34,741 nucleotides of DNA from Candidatus Cloacimonadota bacterium (lineage in GTDB: Bacteria > Cloacimonadota > Cloacimonadia > Cloacimonadales > Cloacimonadaceae). The notes under the pieces were generated by a model, which did no database searches, was not told the DNA's origin, and saw nothing but the letters and a program-made list of their open reading frames with translations. Numbering within the stretch: the first letter of the stretch is position 1; each line of letters starts with the position of its first letter. Made by a program: the position numbers and the translations under genes. Shown piece after piece: positions 16,564 through 25,675 of this stretch. Location of the stretch: the NCBI GenBank assembly GCA_023421135.1, contig JAEZUG010000101.1:1-34741 (forward strand), written 5' to 3'.

Positions 16564-18426
16564 TTAGGGATAGATCAGAGTGCAGGGATTACTAACCAAG
16601 ATCCAATAAGCTTTCCCGGGGTTCAATTGGCTCAGAGTACCGCCGGTAGGCGTCCAGGACTGATCCAGGCTGCGCACTTCCGCCACTTGTGCCAAGACCG
16701 ATGCCAGAGCAGAGCTCACACTCATCGTAGTATCAGGAAGATAGGGCACCAGATTCCAGCCGCTTTGCAGGGCTAGCTCCCGTCCGGAATCAAGCAAATC
16801 CCCCTGAATGGTGATAGTGCGGCCACTGGTGTTGTTCACCCAATAACCTGTGGCAGTCTTGAGCTGGCTCAGATTGTTGAACTGTGAAGCCACCTCCGGA
16901 GCATAGGAAGCATCCTGGGTCTTGATCTGAATCAGGCCGGCATCAAAAACAGTTCCCAAAGTATTGGCTCCCAAATCAATATTAAAGCTGATCAGGTTCC
17001 AGCCGGGGTTGAGAACGATCTGCTGCTGATGAGCGACTTCGCCAAAGGTGATGTTCAGGCTGGTCTTCTGATTGGCATTAACGACAACTCCGGAGATCAC
17101 TTTGTCCGGATACCCCGGGGTCGAAACTGTGAGGCTATAGGTGCCCGGATTGAGGTAGCGGTAAAAATCTCCGCCTGCAGGATCTGTGGAGATCACCGAA
17201 ACGGCTGTGTCATGACCATTGACCGTGATTGTAGCCTCCAGAGGATTGCCATAGGCATCTTTCACTATGCCGTGAATGCCATAGAGCCCCTGCTCCAGAT
17301 AGGATAGCAGGGCATCATAGTTGTAGCTCCAGTAGCTGGGCAGGGTTGAGGCGGCAGGCAGCTTGTCGTCGCTGAGTTCGATGGTGACTTCCCGGCTATG
17401 AGCAGTATAATTCATCCAATCCTGCCTCCCTCCGGATATCACATACCACACAGCTCCGTTGGTGATACCACTGGGGAAGTTGCCGGCGAAGTATCCTGCA
17501 GGGCTGTGACTTTGAGCGCTGTTGGCATAGACCTGTGAACTGCTGATATACCAGTCATTATCAGGATGCAGGCTGTAGGTGTAATCCCAGGGGTAATTCA
17601 CCACTTCCTCACCCCCGTGGAAATTGGCAGCCAGGCTGAACTTGTGAGCATTGGCAAAATTCATCATGGCAGTGGTTTCCACCTGGATAGCGCCAGTATT
17701 GAGGCTGCCATCCTGATTGGGGTAGTTACGGTTCAGGTCTATCCCGTTGGCATTGGCTCGGCGAGCGCTGGCAACGGTGGAATTCCCACCATAATAGGTT
17801 CCGTCCGGATTGGTATTGGGGCAAATCCAGAGCTCGGCACTATTCACCAGATTGGTGATCCGGGAGTCAGTTCCATAACCGCTCAGGAGACTGTCTATCA
17901 AGCGGAGTAAGAGGACATAGCCCACCAGTTCATCCCCGTGGATGGTCCCGGTGTAGAGCAGCTCAGGCTCTGCTTCGTGGCTGGAGACATTATCCGAGAT
18001 TTTGGCAAAGATGAGCTGACGTCCGTTCACAGTGGTGCCGACGTTCACGATCTGGCAGAGACCCGGATAGCTGGTGGCAAAGCTATTCATCATAGCCACA
18101 TAAGCATCGTAGGTGGGATAGGCATCCCAAGACCTCATTTCTGATTGGCTTCTGGCAACAGTGGCAGGATACTCGGAAGCAGGAGATGGGAGTAGCTGGG
18201 TGCGATAACCCAGCTTCCCAAAAGCTTCCCATTCGGTATCGTTGGCATAGGCATAGACCCAATTGCCGCGGATCTTATCTATAGATATCACTCTGCTCAG
18301 ATTTTGCAGCTCAGCTTTGTTTTGCAGTTCAAAGCGGAAGTAGTATTGGTTCCAGCTTGTGCTTGAGATGGCACCCAGCGCTATCCCCAGCAGGAGAAGC
18401 GAGCAGATCAGCAGTGCTTTTCTCAT
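16564..18426 (-). CDS. Secreted M14 family zinc carboxypeptidase
   Basis: The protein has 620 residues. A signal peptide (MRKALLICSLLLLGIALGAI) and propeptide precede the M14 catalytic domain (about 100-365). Zinc ligands are His163 and Glu166 in IHGDELVGY and His270 in AANFHGGEE. Substrate binding is likely by Arg233 in LNRNYP, and the catalytic Glu350 is in VTIELSDDK. It removes C-terminal residues from peptides outside the cell. A carboxypeptidase-regulatory-like beta domain follows (about 375-445, GIHGIVKDAYGNPLEATITV). The rest carries two copies of a 'GWNL(I/V)' repeat (LNPGWNLISF and LQSGWNLVPY) seen in FCB exported proteins. There is no C-terminal sorting domain like that of the 8836 protein. 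The start ATG overlaps the C25 peptidase stop (ATGA), so both peptidases are made together, consistent with joint protein digestion. Confidence 0.9.
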   Translation of the reverse strand: MRKALLICSLLLLGIALGAISSTSWNQYYFRFELQNKAELQNLSRVISIDKIRGNWVYAYANDTEWEAFGKLGYRTQLLPSPASEYPATVARSQSEMRSWDAYPTYDAYVAMMNSFATSYPGLCQIVNVGTTVNGRQLIFAKISDNVSSHEAEPELLYTGTIHGDELVGYVLLLRLIDSLLSGYGTDSRITNLVNSAELWICPNTNPDGTYYGGNSTVASARRANANGIDLNRNYPNQDGSLNTGAIQVETTAMMNFANAHKFSLAANFHGGEEVVNYPWDYTYSLHPDNDWYISSSQVYANSAQSHSPAGYFAGNFPSGITNGAVWYVISGGRQDWMNYTAHSREVTIELSDDKLPAASTLPSYWSYNYDALLSYLEQGLYGIHGIVKDAYGNPLEATITVNGHDTAVSVISTDPAGGDFYRYLNPGTYSLTVSTPGYPDKVISGVVVNANQKTSLNITFGEVAHQQQIVLNPGWNLISFNIDLGANTLGTVFDAGLIQIKTQDASYAPEVASQFNNLSQLKTATGYWVNNTSGRTITIQGDLLDSGRELALQSGWNLVPYLPDTTMSVSSALASVLAQVAEVRSLDQSWTPTGGTLSQLNPGKAYWILVSNPCTLIYP

Positions 18427-21400
18427 TCTTCAGCTCCCTTGAAGGGGAAATGCTGCTCGGCAACCACCTTGAAGAAGCCCCTGGGATTGCTGGAACTGAA
18501 GCTGTAATACAAGAGAGATGTGCTGACAATCTGAGTAAAGGGACCGTTGGGATTGTCACTGCGGTAAACCTTGTAGAGATTGGCATTGGGAACTCTGGTC
18601 CAGGTGAGGTTATAGGTGGTGCCAGATCTGGAGATCGAGAGCTCCGGTTGAGCCAGAGTAATAGTGTTTGTGCCATTGAGCAGCACTGGCTGAGGCTGTC
18701 CATAGACTGTCCCAAACCTCATGCTCATCAGCTCTGTCACGGGGTAAATGGCATTCTGAGAGTAGGAATAGATACGATAGCGGAGCGTTTCTCCCTGGCT
18801 GGCAAGGTTTACCAGGAGGGTGCAATAGGCCTGGCCTTCGTGCATCACGACGTCTGCCCTGCCCCGGCACTCGGTGCCCACAAAGGCAGCTACCACGTCG
18901 TTAAAGCCGGCCGTCACTCCCTCAATCTGCACTTGAGCATAGAGAGTGGCGGGATTATTGGGATAGAGCACAGGGTTCCAAGCCGGACTATAGACGGGAT
19001 TGACGTTTATCACCACACTGGCTGCAGCGGTGAGGCTTCCGTCGGACACGGTAAAGGTGAGTGTTTCGCTACCTACCCAGTTTTGCACGGTTGAGAAGCT
19101 AACGCCAAGTCCGTTGATCTCCACCAGAACGTTGCTGTTTCCACTCACGGAAAGGCTGAGAGGATTTCCATCTGCATCACTGACATAGGAAGCAAAGCTT
19201 TGAATCAGGCTTCCGTTTTTATCGAAGCTGAAGCTCTCTGGCAAGTCTATCTGCGGAGCGATGTTATCATCCACCACATCCAGAGTGGCATAGATTTGTA
19301 GTGAGGGAGTCTCTGGATCGTTTGATGCGATGGTCAGCAGAGCATCATAAGTGCCGGGATTCATGCCAATAGCAGAGAAATGAGCCGTGATCTGTTGGCT
19401 ACCACCCGCAGCAATAGTGCCGCTGAGAGGCCCTAGGCTAAGCCATTCCACTGGCGGAATGTCCTGAGCCAGAACGATGGTATCGCTCAATGTGTGCGGT
19501 TCCGAGCCATAGACATCCCCGTTTATTGTATAGGGCAGGCTCAGATCTCCTGAGAAGCCTGGAGCAATGCTCACGTTCACAGTAGCAGTGGCAGATTGAC
19601 CAATGCGAACCACTCCCCAGCCATCAGTAGATTCACCATGCCAGGTGATGGTGATGCCGGTGCCACTAGTTGTGTTGGCAACCATATCTCCACCAGTACC
19701 TCCCACGAAGCTGGTGGCACTATTGACCGTTACGCCTGCGGGGAAGCTGATGATGACGTCTTCCAGCCATTCGTTATCTGTGCTGTTATTAGTCACCGTG
19801 AAGCTCCAATCCACTGTGGTCCCCGGCAGGTAGTTCTCTGCATTAAGAGCAAAGGTGGAGCCTGTGATGCTTCTATCGTCCGGGCTAGCCCTGAAGAGAG
19901 ACTTTTGAGAGGAGCGGGCCTCATCCAGTTCTTGCACAGAGATGCTGTAGCTCAGAGCTTGTGATCCGCTATTGGTCAGAGTGAAGGCTTCTGTGCCTTC
20001 TTCTCCCAAGACCAGCATAGTATAGAGGGAATTTTCGCTGCTGCCAATCGTCGGCGGGATGTATCCGCTGCCGGTTACAGCCAGATTCAGGCTGGGATTT
20101 TCCGGATCGTTGGAACTGATGACCACATTGCCATTGTATGTAGTGGCCGCAGAGGGTGTGAAGCTGAGGTTGAAGCTCTTGGTACCATTCGCATCTACTG
20201 AGAACGACAGGACGTTCCGGCTGAGCAGAACAGGTGCTTCCGGATTCTCTCTGGAAACATTGGTCACGACATATCCCGAGGGAGTGGTGATGCTGCCGCT
20301 GAGAGTCTGATCGCCGGTGTTGCTTATGCTGAATTGCTGAACCACCGTCTCGCCCACCTCCACTTCGTCATAAACCAAGCTGCTGGGATCGATGGTTATG
20401 GTAGGTGGATCCAGAGGAATCACCACGACTTTCAGGTTTGGTCTCTTGTTATAGACGTCCACGCTATTATACATATTGGTTTGATCTTCTGTGTCGCTGC
20501 GTCCGAATTTGTATCCGCTGGTGAAGTCTGTATATTGAACCATTCCCGAAGAGGAGTAACTTGCGCTGAAGAGACCAAAGGCAGTATCAACCACGATGTT
20601 ACTGGTGCCATTCCAGAGGAAAGGAGTGGTGAGAGTGTACATGTTCCAGCCCAGAGTCGTGGGTTGGTAAGAAGTTGCAGTCCAGACCGTGCTCAAGCCC
20701 GTGGTAACCCAGGAGCTGGCGTTAGTAGCCGTGGTATGCCCCATTCTTACCAGGAAATTGGGCATGGCTACAAGCGGAAGACCTGAGATATTGAACCCTA
20801 TCTGAGATATCTCTATGGGGCCATAGATCCCCAGTGCATTAAGCTCTGCAGCAGTATAGACAGATTGCCCGTGCAGGCTCTTGTAGTAAACATTCACCGG
20901 TGAGGCTTCCTGGTTACCGGTTGGGGAATTGCCAGTTCCAAGGATTGCTTCAGTCACGACGGCGGAGGGCACGATCGTCACAGTGGCTGTGGGTTCAGAT
21001 TCACCTCCGGCATAGACAGCCTTCAGATAGTAGCTATAGGAAGTACCGTTGACCACAGCATTATCTGTGTAGGTCAGAGCCGTGACGGTAGTAAGCAGGT
21101 TGCTATTCCTGAATATCTTATATCCGGTGGGAGTGCCCGCTGCGGGAGCTTGCCAGCTCAGAGAAACTGTGTTGTTGCCCGGCAATGCACTCAGGTTTTG
21201 GGGAGGATTAAAAGCACTGGGAGCCGTCGAAGCCGGGAAGATGATATTGTCTATCCAGGCGCAGTTGGAACCGCCGTCCACGCTGCTATCCTTCATATAT
21301 TCCCACTTCAGGACGTGCGTTCCGGCAGCCAGAGTGTAAGTAACCTGCGTCCAATCCACCGAACCGGACCACTGGTTCTGATAAGTATTATCGATATAGA

Positions 21401-24400
21401 ACTTCAGATAGTCGTAGCCACCTTCAGAGGAGACTTTGTACCAGAAGCTAAGATCTCCCGGGCTGCTCAGAACCCGGGTGGTCTCCATGGTTGTGTTTTG
21501 GCTGTGGGTGATGGCACCACTCTTGGCAGAGTAAGTCCCGGTTTGAGAATTGCTGCTATCGATGATCCAGGGCAGGGATCCACCCATCGTCCAGGGGAAG
21601 CTATTGAAGTTTCCACTCTCGAAACCTTCCAGGATGATACCAGCGGTTAAGCTCTCCACCTTACTAGCAGTGTATGAACCAGCAGTAGCATTGAAGCTCA
21701 GGTTCACAACCGTTCCCACAGCCATGCTGGAGGAAGCAGTGATGCTGAAACTCAAGTTCCGGCTTCCACCCGCTATGACTGCAGAGAAATTGAAGGTTCC
21801 GGTATTTACGGTGATCCCGGATGTGTTACAGGTGAGGGTTGCGGATCCTGTGGAACTCTGAGCTCCTCCGGCATTATTCAATGGTATGGTGATAGTAACG
21901 GTTTCTCCCGGGTCAAGCATGCCGTTGTTGTTTCCAGAGGCATCACCGATAGTTATCGTTCCCAAGACCAGAGCCGGTGCATTGATCTCCAGAGAGAAAT
22001 TGTGCACCCAGGTATTGGTTCCGCTCACCATGGTGATAGTGAAAGCTGCCATGGTGCCATGGGCTATGCCATTGGGAATAGTGAAGCTGAAGGCATCTGT
22101 GACTGTGCTGGTAGCACCGGAGGACAGGCTGGCAATGCTCTGTGTCCCATCGGTGATCACTATGCCAGATGTGCTGCAGGTAAGTGTGGCAGTCACATTT
22201 GTGGCAGCACTGGAGCCAATATTGTTGAAGGTGGGAGAGAACTTTCCGGTTTCGTTGTATTCAGGACTGCTGTTGTTCAGATCAGAATAGGCCACACCCG
22301 TTACAGTCATATAAGGGCCGCTATTGGGAGCTATGGTGATATTCTCGATGCGGGTAACCTTGTCCTGGGCAGTGATCACAAGCTGGGCTGTTCCCGTGGT
22401 GGTAAAGGGAGTGATAGACAAATTGAGGCTTCCTCCCGCAGGCACGATGCCCACTCCATACAAAGTTCCACCCATGCTGAGCGCCACTCTGGAATAGGCT
22501 GTGGCAGTCACGGTGATGGAGCTTGCCCCGAGCAAGATATTTGTGGGGAAAGTAGCGGTATTGACGGTGGGAACTCCAAAATAGGGCATCAGGGAAGGAT
22601 CGCCCATGATGGAATAGATCTCCCAGTAGTAGTTCGTCCGGGAGCTCCCTCCCTGCGAAACTGCCAGATTGCCCATATAGATCACGTCTCCTGTGGTGGT
22701 TGCCCAATCTGCCACGGCTTCACTGTGAGTGTGGAACATGGCATCATAGGCTCCCAGCTTGGTGGCATCATAAGCCGGAGCATTGCCGTTGGCGGTTCCC
22801 TTGGCACCCACAGCCCACCAGTAATCTTCATCCCAGTAGGTATTGTTGTTTCCACCAATATAGGTCACACCCCCGGCATTGGCTTTTCGGATGATGGATT
22901 CACCAAAACACACAGAGGTGCCAAAGGCATTGGTGACGCAGCAGTTTCCCACCATCACGCCGTACTTGTTGGTATTGGTCATGGAGTTTACATTACTCAC
23001 CGAGAAGGTGGGATCCGCCCAGGAAGTCTCGCTGCCATGGGCAGTATAGTTCATATAGCCTCTGCCTTCGTTGGCATTGGCAATAATAGCGGCATCACTG
23101 GTGCCGGAGATATTGTGGAGATAGGTGTTGGAAGTGATCCCCTGAGTGGAATTAAAGTAGTTCGTGGTGCCATAGTTGATAGCGCCATTGCCATGAGTGG
23201 GGCCATAGGTGGGATCCTGTCCGGCAATCATCACGGCTTTCCCCAGATAAGATAGATCCGGCATCTGAGTCTTTTCAAAAGTCACAGTCTTAATTACGAT
23301 ATTGGTGAGTTCCGTAGCACTGGAGACCGAGAATCTGCCGTAATACATCTCTGGGACATAGTCCGTGCCGTTCAACCGGACATAGGTAAGATCTGTCACG
23401 TGGGAACTGCTGGTCACGCCTGTGTTGGCAATAATGTTATCCCCGCTGGTGGAGGTATCGCCCACGATCAAGAGATAGGTGGGAGCGGGATCCTGGGTTG
23501 TTGCAGCAGTCCAGAGGTTCTGCATGTAGGTCTTGATCGCAGTGGTAGTATTGGCAACCGTGCCTCCGGTGCCAACGGTGGTCACGATCACGTTGTAGCC
23601 CTGCTGCCTCTTCCAGGTCACAAAAGGAGCCATCTCGTCCGTGTAATTGGGCGGGCAAAGTATGAGCATCTTGGTGGGATAACGCACCAGACTTGCCCGG
23701 GTGGAGGCATCCCAATTGAAGATAGTCTTGGCATACAAGGCTTCATATTCATAGGAAGCGGTGCGCGCCAGAAGTTCATCTGTGGCTGCCTGATCGCCAC
23801 CAGTGAAGTTCACCCGGATGGAAGCATCCAGGCAGATCTCCAGCTCGCCACTCACCGGATTATACTGCACCGGCTCGTAATAGAATTGAAAGAGCCGAAC
23901 TCCGCGCATATAGCCGATCTCTTCCAGACGGAACAGCTCGCCCCCGCGAAGCTCATTGACAGAGTAAGCCTCTTCCTTCATGGAGAAGGTAAGGGAGGCA
24001 GGGTCTGCAGACTTGGAAACAGATTCCTGAGCCGGAACCAAGCGATGTTGCAGACGGCTCTCGGAGCTATCCATTCTGCGGGTCTGGCGACCCAGAACCT
24101 CAAAACTGAGCTCTGCGCCCAACGGCACAGCAATTATCTTGCTAAGCATCGGCAATTGCGGCTCGCCGATCCTCTGGCTATGAGTGTAGCCCTCCAGGCT
24201 GAGGCGGTCGAATACCCCGCCACGGGTCTGAATCTCTTCCAGATTGATTTCATTGAGGCTGAACTGCAGCTCCAATCCGGATTGACTTTGAGAAGTGATT
24301 CTGGCCTGATTTGAGCCAGCGGAAAGACTTAGCTTACGCACTTGAGCAGAAAGTCCCGATACAATCAGAAGGGACAGTGCTACAAGCAGAAGAAGCTTCA

Positions 24401-24413
24401 TGCTTCGGTACAT
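18423..24413 (-). CDS. Giant multidomain C25 (gingipain-family) cysteine peptidase
   Basis: The protein has 1996 residues from the ATG at 24413 (AAAGGAG 4 bases upstream). The frame is open 20 codons further, but that start would lie at the likely promoter. A signal peptide (MKLLLLVALSLLIVSGLSAQ) is followed by a propeptide. The catalytic domain (about 245-640) begins YPTKMLILCPPNYTD and has His459 in YTAHGSE and Cys492 in GNCCVTNAFG. Downstream are beta modules: CARDB-like repeats (700-920), a cleaved-adhesin/MAM-like domain (about 930-1080, GFESGNFNSFPW), an Fn3 (about 1085-1165), an adhesin-like stretch, ASPM/Hydin-like domains (about 1335-1440 and later), a cadherin-like segment (FTVSDGSLTAAASV) and a C-terminal Fn3. 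No YPNPF-type sorting domain is visible. It is expected on the surface or secreted, to cleave proteins. It is coupled to the M14 gene. Confidence 0.88.
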   Translation of the reverse strand: MYRSMKLLLLVALSLLIVSGLSAQVRKLSLSAGSNQARITSQSQSGLELQFSLNEINLEEIQTRGGVFDRLSLEGYTHSQRIGEPQLPMLSKIIAVPLGAELSFEVLGRQTRRMDSSESRLQHRLVPAQESVSKSADPASLTFSMKEEAYSVNELRGGELFRLEEIGYMRGVRLFQFYYEPVQYNPVSGELEICLDASIRVNFTGGDQAATDELLARTASYEYEALYAKTIFNWDASTRASLVRYPTKMLILCPPNYTDEMAPFVTWKRQQGYNVIVTTVGTGGTVANTTTAIKTYMQNLWTAATTQDPAPTYLLIVGDTSTSGDNIIANTGVTSSSHVTDLTYVRLNGTDYVPEMYYGRFSVSSATELTNIVIKTVTFEKTQMPDLSYLGKAVMIAGQDPTYGPTHGNGAINYGTTNYFNSTQGITSNTYLHNISGTSDAAIIANANEGRGYMNYTAHGSETSWADPTFSVSNVNSMTNTNKYGVMVGNCCVTNAFGTSVCFGESIIRKANAGGVTYIGGNNNTYWDEDYWWAVGAKGTANGNAPAYDATKLGAYDAMFHTHSEAVADWATTTGDVIYMGNLAVSQGGSSRTNYYWEIYSIMGDPSLMPYFGVPTVNTATFPTNILLGASSITVTATAYSRVALSMGGTLYGVGIVPAGGSLNLSITPFTTTGTAQLVITAQDKVTRIENITIAPNSGPYMTVTGVAYSDLNNSSPEYNETGKFSPTFNNIGSSAATNVTATLTCSTSGIVITDGTQSIASLSSGATSTVTDAFSFTIPNGIAHGTMAAFTITMVSGTNTWVHNFSLEINAPALVLGTITIGDASGNNNGMLDPGETVTITIPLNNAGGAQSSTGSATLTCNTSGITVNTGTFNFSAVIAGGSRNLSFSITASSSMAVGTVVNLSFNATAGSYTASKVESLTAGIILEGFESGNFNSFPWTMGGSLPWIIDSSNSQTGTYSAKSGAITHSQNTTMETTRVLSSPGDLSFWYKVSSEGGYDYLKFYIDNTYQNQWSGSVDWTQVTYTLAAGTHVLKWEYMKDSSVDGGSNCAWIDNIIFPASTAPSAFNPPQNLSALPGNNTVSLSWQAPAAGTPTGYKIFRNSNLLTTVTALTYTDNAVVNGTSYSYYLKAVYAGGESEPTATVTIVPSAVVTEAILGTGNSPTGNQEASPVNVYYKSLHGQSVYTAAELNALGIYGPIEISQIGFNISGLPLVAMPNFLVRMGHTTATNASSWVTTGLSTVWTATSYQPTTLGWNMYTLTTPFLWNGTSNIVVDTAFGLFSASYSSSGMVQYTDFTSGYKFGRSDTEDQTNMYNSVDVYNKRPNLKVVVIPLDPPTITIDPSSLVYDEVEVGETVVQQFSISNTGDQTLSGSITTPSGYVVTNVSRENPEAPVLLSRNVLSFSVDANGTKSFNLSFTPSAATTYNGNVVISSNDPENPSLNLAVTGSGYIPPTIGSSENSLYTMLVLGEEGTEAFTLTNSGSQALSYSISVQELDEARSSQKSLFRASPDDRSITGSTFALNAENYLPGTTVDWSFTVTNNSTDNEWLEDVIISFPAGVTVNSATSFVGGTGGDMVANTTSGTGITITWHGESTDGWGVVRIGQSATATVNVSIAPGFSGDLSLPYTINGDVYGSEPHTLSDTIVLAQDIPPVEWLSLGPLSGTIAAGGSQQITAHFSAIGMNPGTYDALLTIASNDPETPSLQIYATLDVVDDNIAPQIDLPESFSFDKNGSLIQSFASYVSDADGNPLSLSVSGNSNVLVEINGLGVSFSTVQNWVGSETLTFTVSDGSLTAAASVVINVNPVYSPAWNPVLYPNNPATLYAQVQIEGVTAGFNDVVAAFVGTECRGRADVVMHEGQAYCTLLVNLASQGETLRYRIYSYSQNAIYPVTELMSMRFGTVYGQPQPVLLNGTNTITLAQPELSISRSGTTYNLTWTRVPNANLYKVYRSDNPNGPFTQIVSTSLLYYSFSSSNPRGFFKVVAEQHFPFKGAEE

Positions 24414-24445
24414 AAGTACTCCTTTTATAATCTTAAATTCTTTTA

Positions 24446-24473
24446 ATAATATGGGTTGTCTCCTGATGTGCAA
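24446..24473 (-). promoter_or_regulatory. Candidate promoter for the C25-M14 peptidase operon
   Basis: On the minus strand, TATTAT (24451-24446, 5 of 6 matches to the -10 consensus) lies 16 bases after TTGCAC (24473-24468, 3 of 6). Transcription would begin about 30 bases before the ATG at 24413, which argues against the longer frame starting at 24473. Confidence 0.35.
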
Positions 24474-25008
24474 GAAACATTCCCCAAACTTGTGATAACC
24501 AGTATTATTGCAAGAAATTTCTTCGAAAGGGGACTAGGGATTAGGGGCTAATAACTAGAGTGTGAGTGGGAGCATTTTTTTTACACAAGGATTTCAGGAT
24601 TAAGAAGATTGGTTTATTACGGATTACACGGATTCAACTGATTGGACAGATTTGTGCTCATACGTGGGAGATATCTGCTTAATAATAATCATCGGCGGTC
24701 TATCAATCCTGCTGATCCAGTCTATCCAGTCATCTGCGTTCTATTCTTTCACGAGGATTTCAGGATTTCAGGATTAGGAGGAAAGCTATCAGCTTAAATC
24801 ATGATCATCAGTATCATCTGCGTTCTATTGATCCTGCTGATCCAGTCTATCCAGTCATCTGCGTTCTATTCGGTAGTTTCTGCCAAATCGGAGTTTGGCA
24901 GACCAACAAGCGTCAGCAGCCCAGCTCTCGTCACTTGTCACTTGTCACTTGTCACTTGTCACTTGTCACTCGTCACTTGTCACTTGTCACTTGTCACTCA
25001 AAAAAAGC
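24474..25008. repeat. Dispersed intergenic repeat, copy 4, with heptamer array
   Basis: No gene is supported. Two or three partly overlapping copies of the repeat run from about 24580 to 24927 (GATCCTGCTGATCCAGTCTAT, TATCCAGTCATCTGCGTTCT, CTGCCAAATCGGAGTTTGGCAG). A degraded TTAGGGA stretch is at about 24531-24550. The region ends in the heptamer array 24928-24997. Confidence 0.8.
24928..24997 (+). repeat. TTGTCAC heptamer array, 10 units
   Basis: Ten contiguous 7-base units start at 24928. The first (24928-24934) and seventh (24970-24976) are TCGTCAC, and the other eight are TTGTCAC. The same heptamer occurs five times at 16421-16455 and twice at 217-230, always at the end of the dispersed repeat. 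Confidence 0.95.
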
Positions 25009-25026
25009 GGCTCCCCGAGGGGAGCC
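25000..25026 (-). terminator. Rho-independent terminator of secG-tRNA-Leu
   Basis: On the minus strand, GGCTCCCC-TC-GGGGAGCC (25026-25009; 8-bp perfect stem, two-base loop) is followed by GC and then seven T (25006-25000). It lies 6 bases past the tRNA 3' end. Confidence 0.9.
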
Positions 25027-25032
25027 AGTCTT

Positions 25033-25121
25033 TGGTGCAGAAGGCGGGACTCGAACCCGCACACCCGTTACAGGCACAAGATCCTTAGTCTTGCGTGTCT
25101 GCCAAATTCCACCACTTCTGC
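25033..25121 (-). tRNA. tRNA-Leu, anticodon AAG
   Basis: The 89-base gene includes an encoded CCA. The acceptor stem is GCAGAAG/CTTCTGC with discriminator A. The D arm is leucine-type (GTGGAATTTGGCAGACAC). The anticodon stem CAAGA/TCTTG encloses loop CTAAGGA, so positions 34-36 read AAG. A long class II variable arm (CCTG-TAA-CGGG) precedes the T stem GCGGG/CCCGC with loop TTCGAGT. The anticodon reads CUU. It is 10 bases downstream of secG and shares its terminator, so it is probably cut from the secG transcript. Confidence 0.95.
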
Positions 25122-25131
25122 AAAAGTCTAT

Positions 25132-25485
25132 TTATTTGGGCTGAGCCGGTTGAGCAGCGGGAGCCGGAGCGACTGGTGCTGCGGGAGCCGGAGCGGCCTG
25201 TTCTGTCTTAATCTTGCGTTGACGGCTCTGGACATCGTCCAGGGTGGTATTGCTGGTGTTCTTTACCAGGAAAGCCATTGAGACGCTGGTCACAACAAAG
25301 AGCATGCCCAGAATCTGGGTAGCCTTCTTCAAGAAAGCGGATGCTCCGCTGCCACCGAAGACGTTCATCGCGGCACCACCAAGATTGGCATCAAGGCCAC
25401 CCTTGGAAGTCTGTGCCAAGATCACCAGGACCAAAGCTATGCACACCAAAAGGTGTATAACCAAGGCTATTGTGTATAAAATCAT
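25132..25485 (-). CDS. secG: Preprotein translocase subunit SecG
   Basis: The protein has 117 residues and the SecG layout. TM1 covers about 3-24 (LYTIALVIHLLVCIALVLVILAQ), followed by the signature loop QTSKGGLDANLGGAAMNVFGGSG. TM2 covers about 55-75 (ILGMLFVVTSVSMAFLV). It ends in a long Ala/Pro/Gln tail (AAPAPAAPVAPAP), an extension that varies between species. SecG assists SecYE in protein export across the inner membrane. The start is preceded by AAAGGA on the minus strand. The tRNA-Leu gene lies 10 bases downstream. Confidence 0.96.
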   Translation of the reverse strand: MILYTIALVIHLLVCIALVLVILAQTSKGGLDANLGGAAMNVFGGSGASAFLKKATQILGMLFVVTSVSMAFLVKNTSNTTLDDVQSRQRKIKTEQAAPAPAAPVAPAPAAQPAQPK

Positions 25486-25520
25486 TATTAATCCTTTGGG
25501 AAAACTTATCTGTGTAGGGC

Positions 25521-25550
25521 ACTAAACTTGGCAGAGCGGTTTTTTGTCAA
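25521..25550 (-). promoter_or_regulatory. Candidate secG promoter
   Basis: On the minus strand, TTGACA (25550-25545, perfect) is followed after 18 bases by TTTAGT (25526-25521, 4 of 6 matches). This places the start of transcription about 30 bases before the secG ATG. Confidence 0.4.
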
Positions 25551-25675
25551 CAAGAAAATATCTGAAACTCTCAGATCTTGTTCTCAAGAACGTGATAATT
25601 CAGATTCTGCTTGACGGTTTTGTTATCCTGACATCAATGGATGAATGAATAATAATTGGAATAGGAGAAACTGGA

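Noticed and set aside
22002..23255. 417-codon open frame antisense to the C25 peptidase
   Set aside because: Long because the true gene is low in antisense stop codons (Gly/Ser/Thr/Val-rich beta modules); composition and His/Gly-rich product look like a shadow, and no Shine-Dalgarno.
24411..24473. Upstream start at 24473 for the C25 peptidase
   Set aside because: Lacks a ribosome-binding site, puts a basic 20-residue tract before the signal peptide and overlaps the likely promoter; the ATG at 24413 has AAAGGAG.
24928..24997. CRISPR array
   Set aside because: Units are contiguous 7-mers with no spacers; no Cas genes in the window.
24801..25281. Three overlapping open frames with repeated VTCHLSL peptides
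   Set aside because: They are the three readings of the TTGTCAC heptamer array and run on into the tRNA-Leu gene; no ribosome-binding site and no plausible protein.
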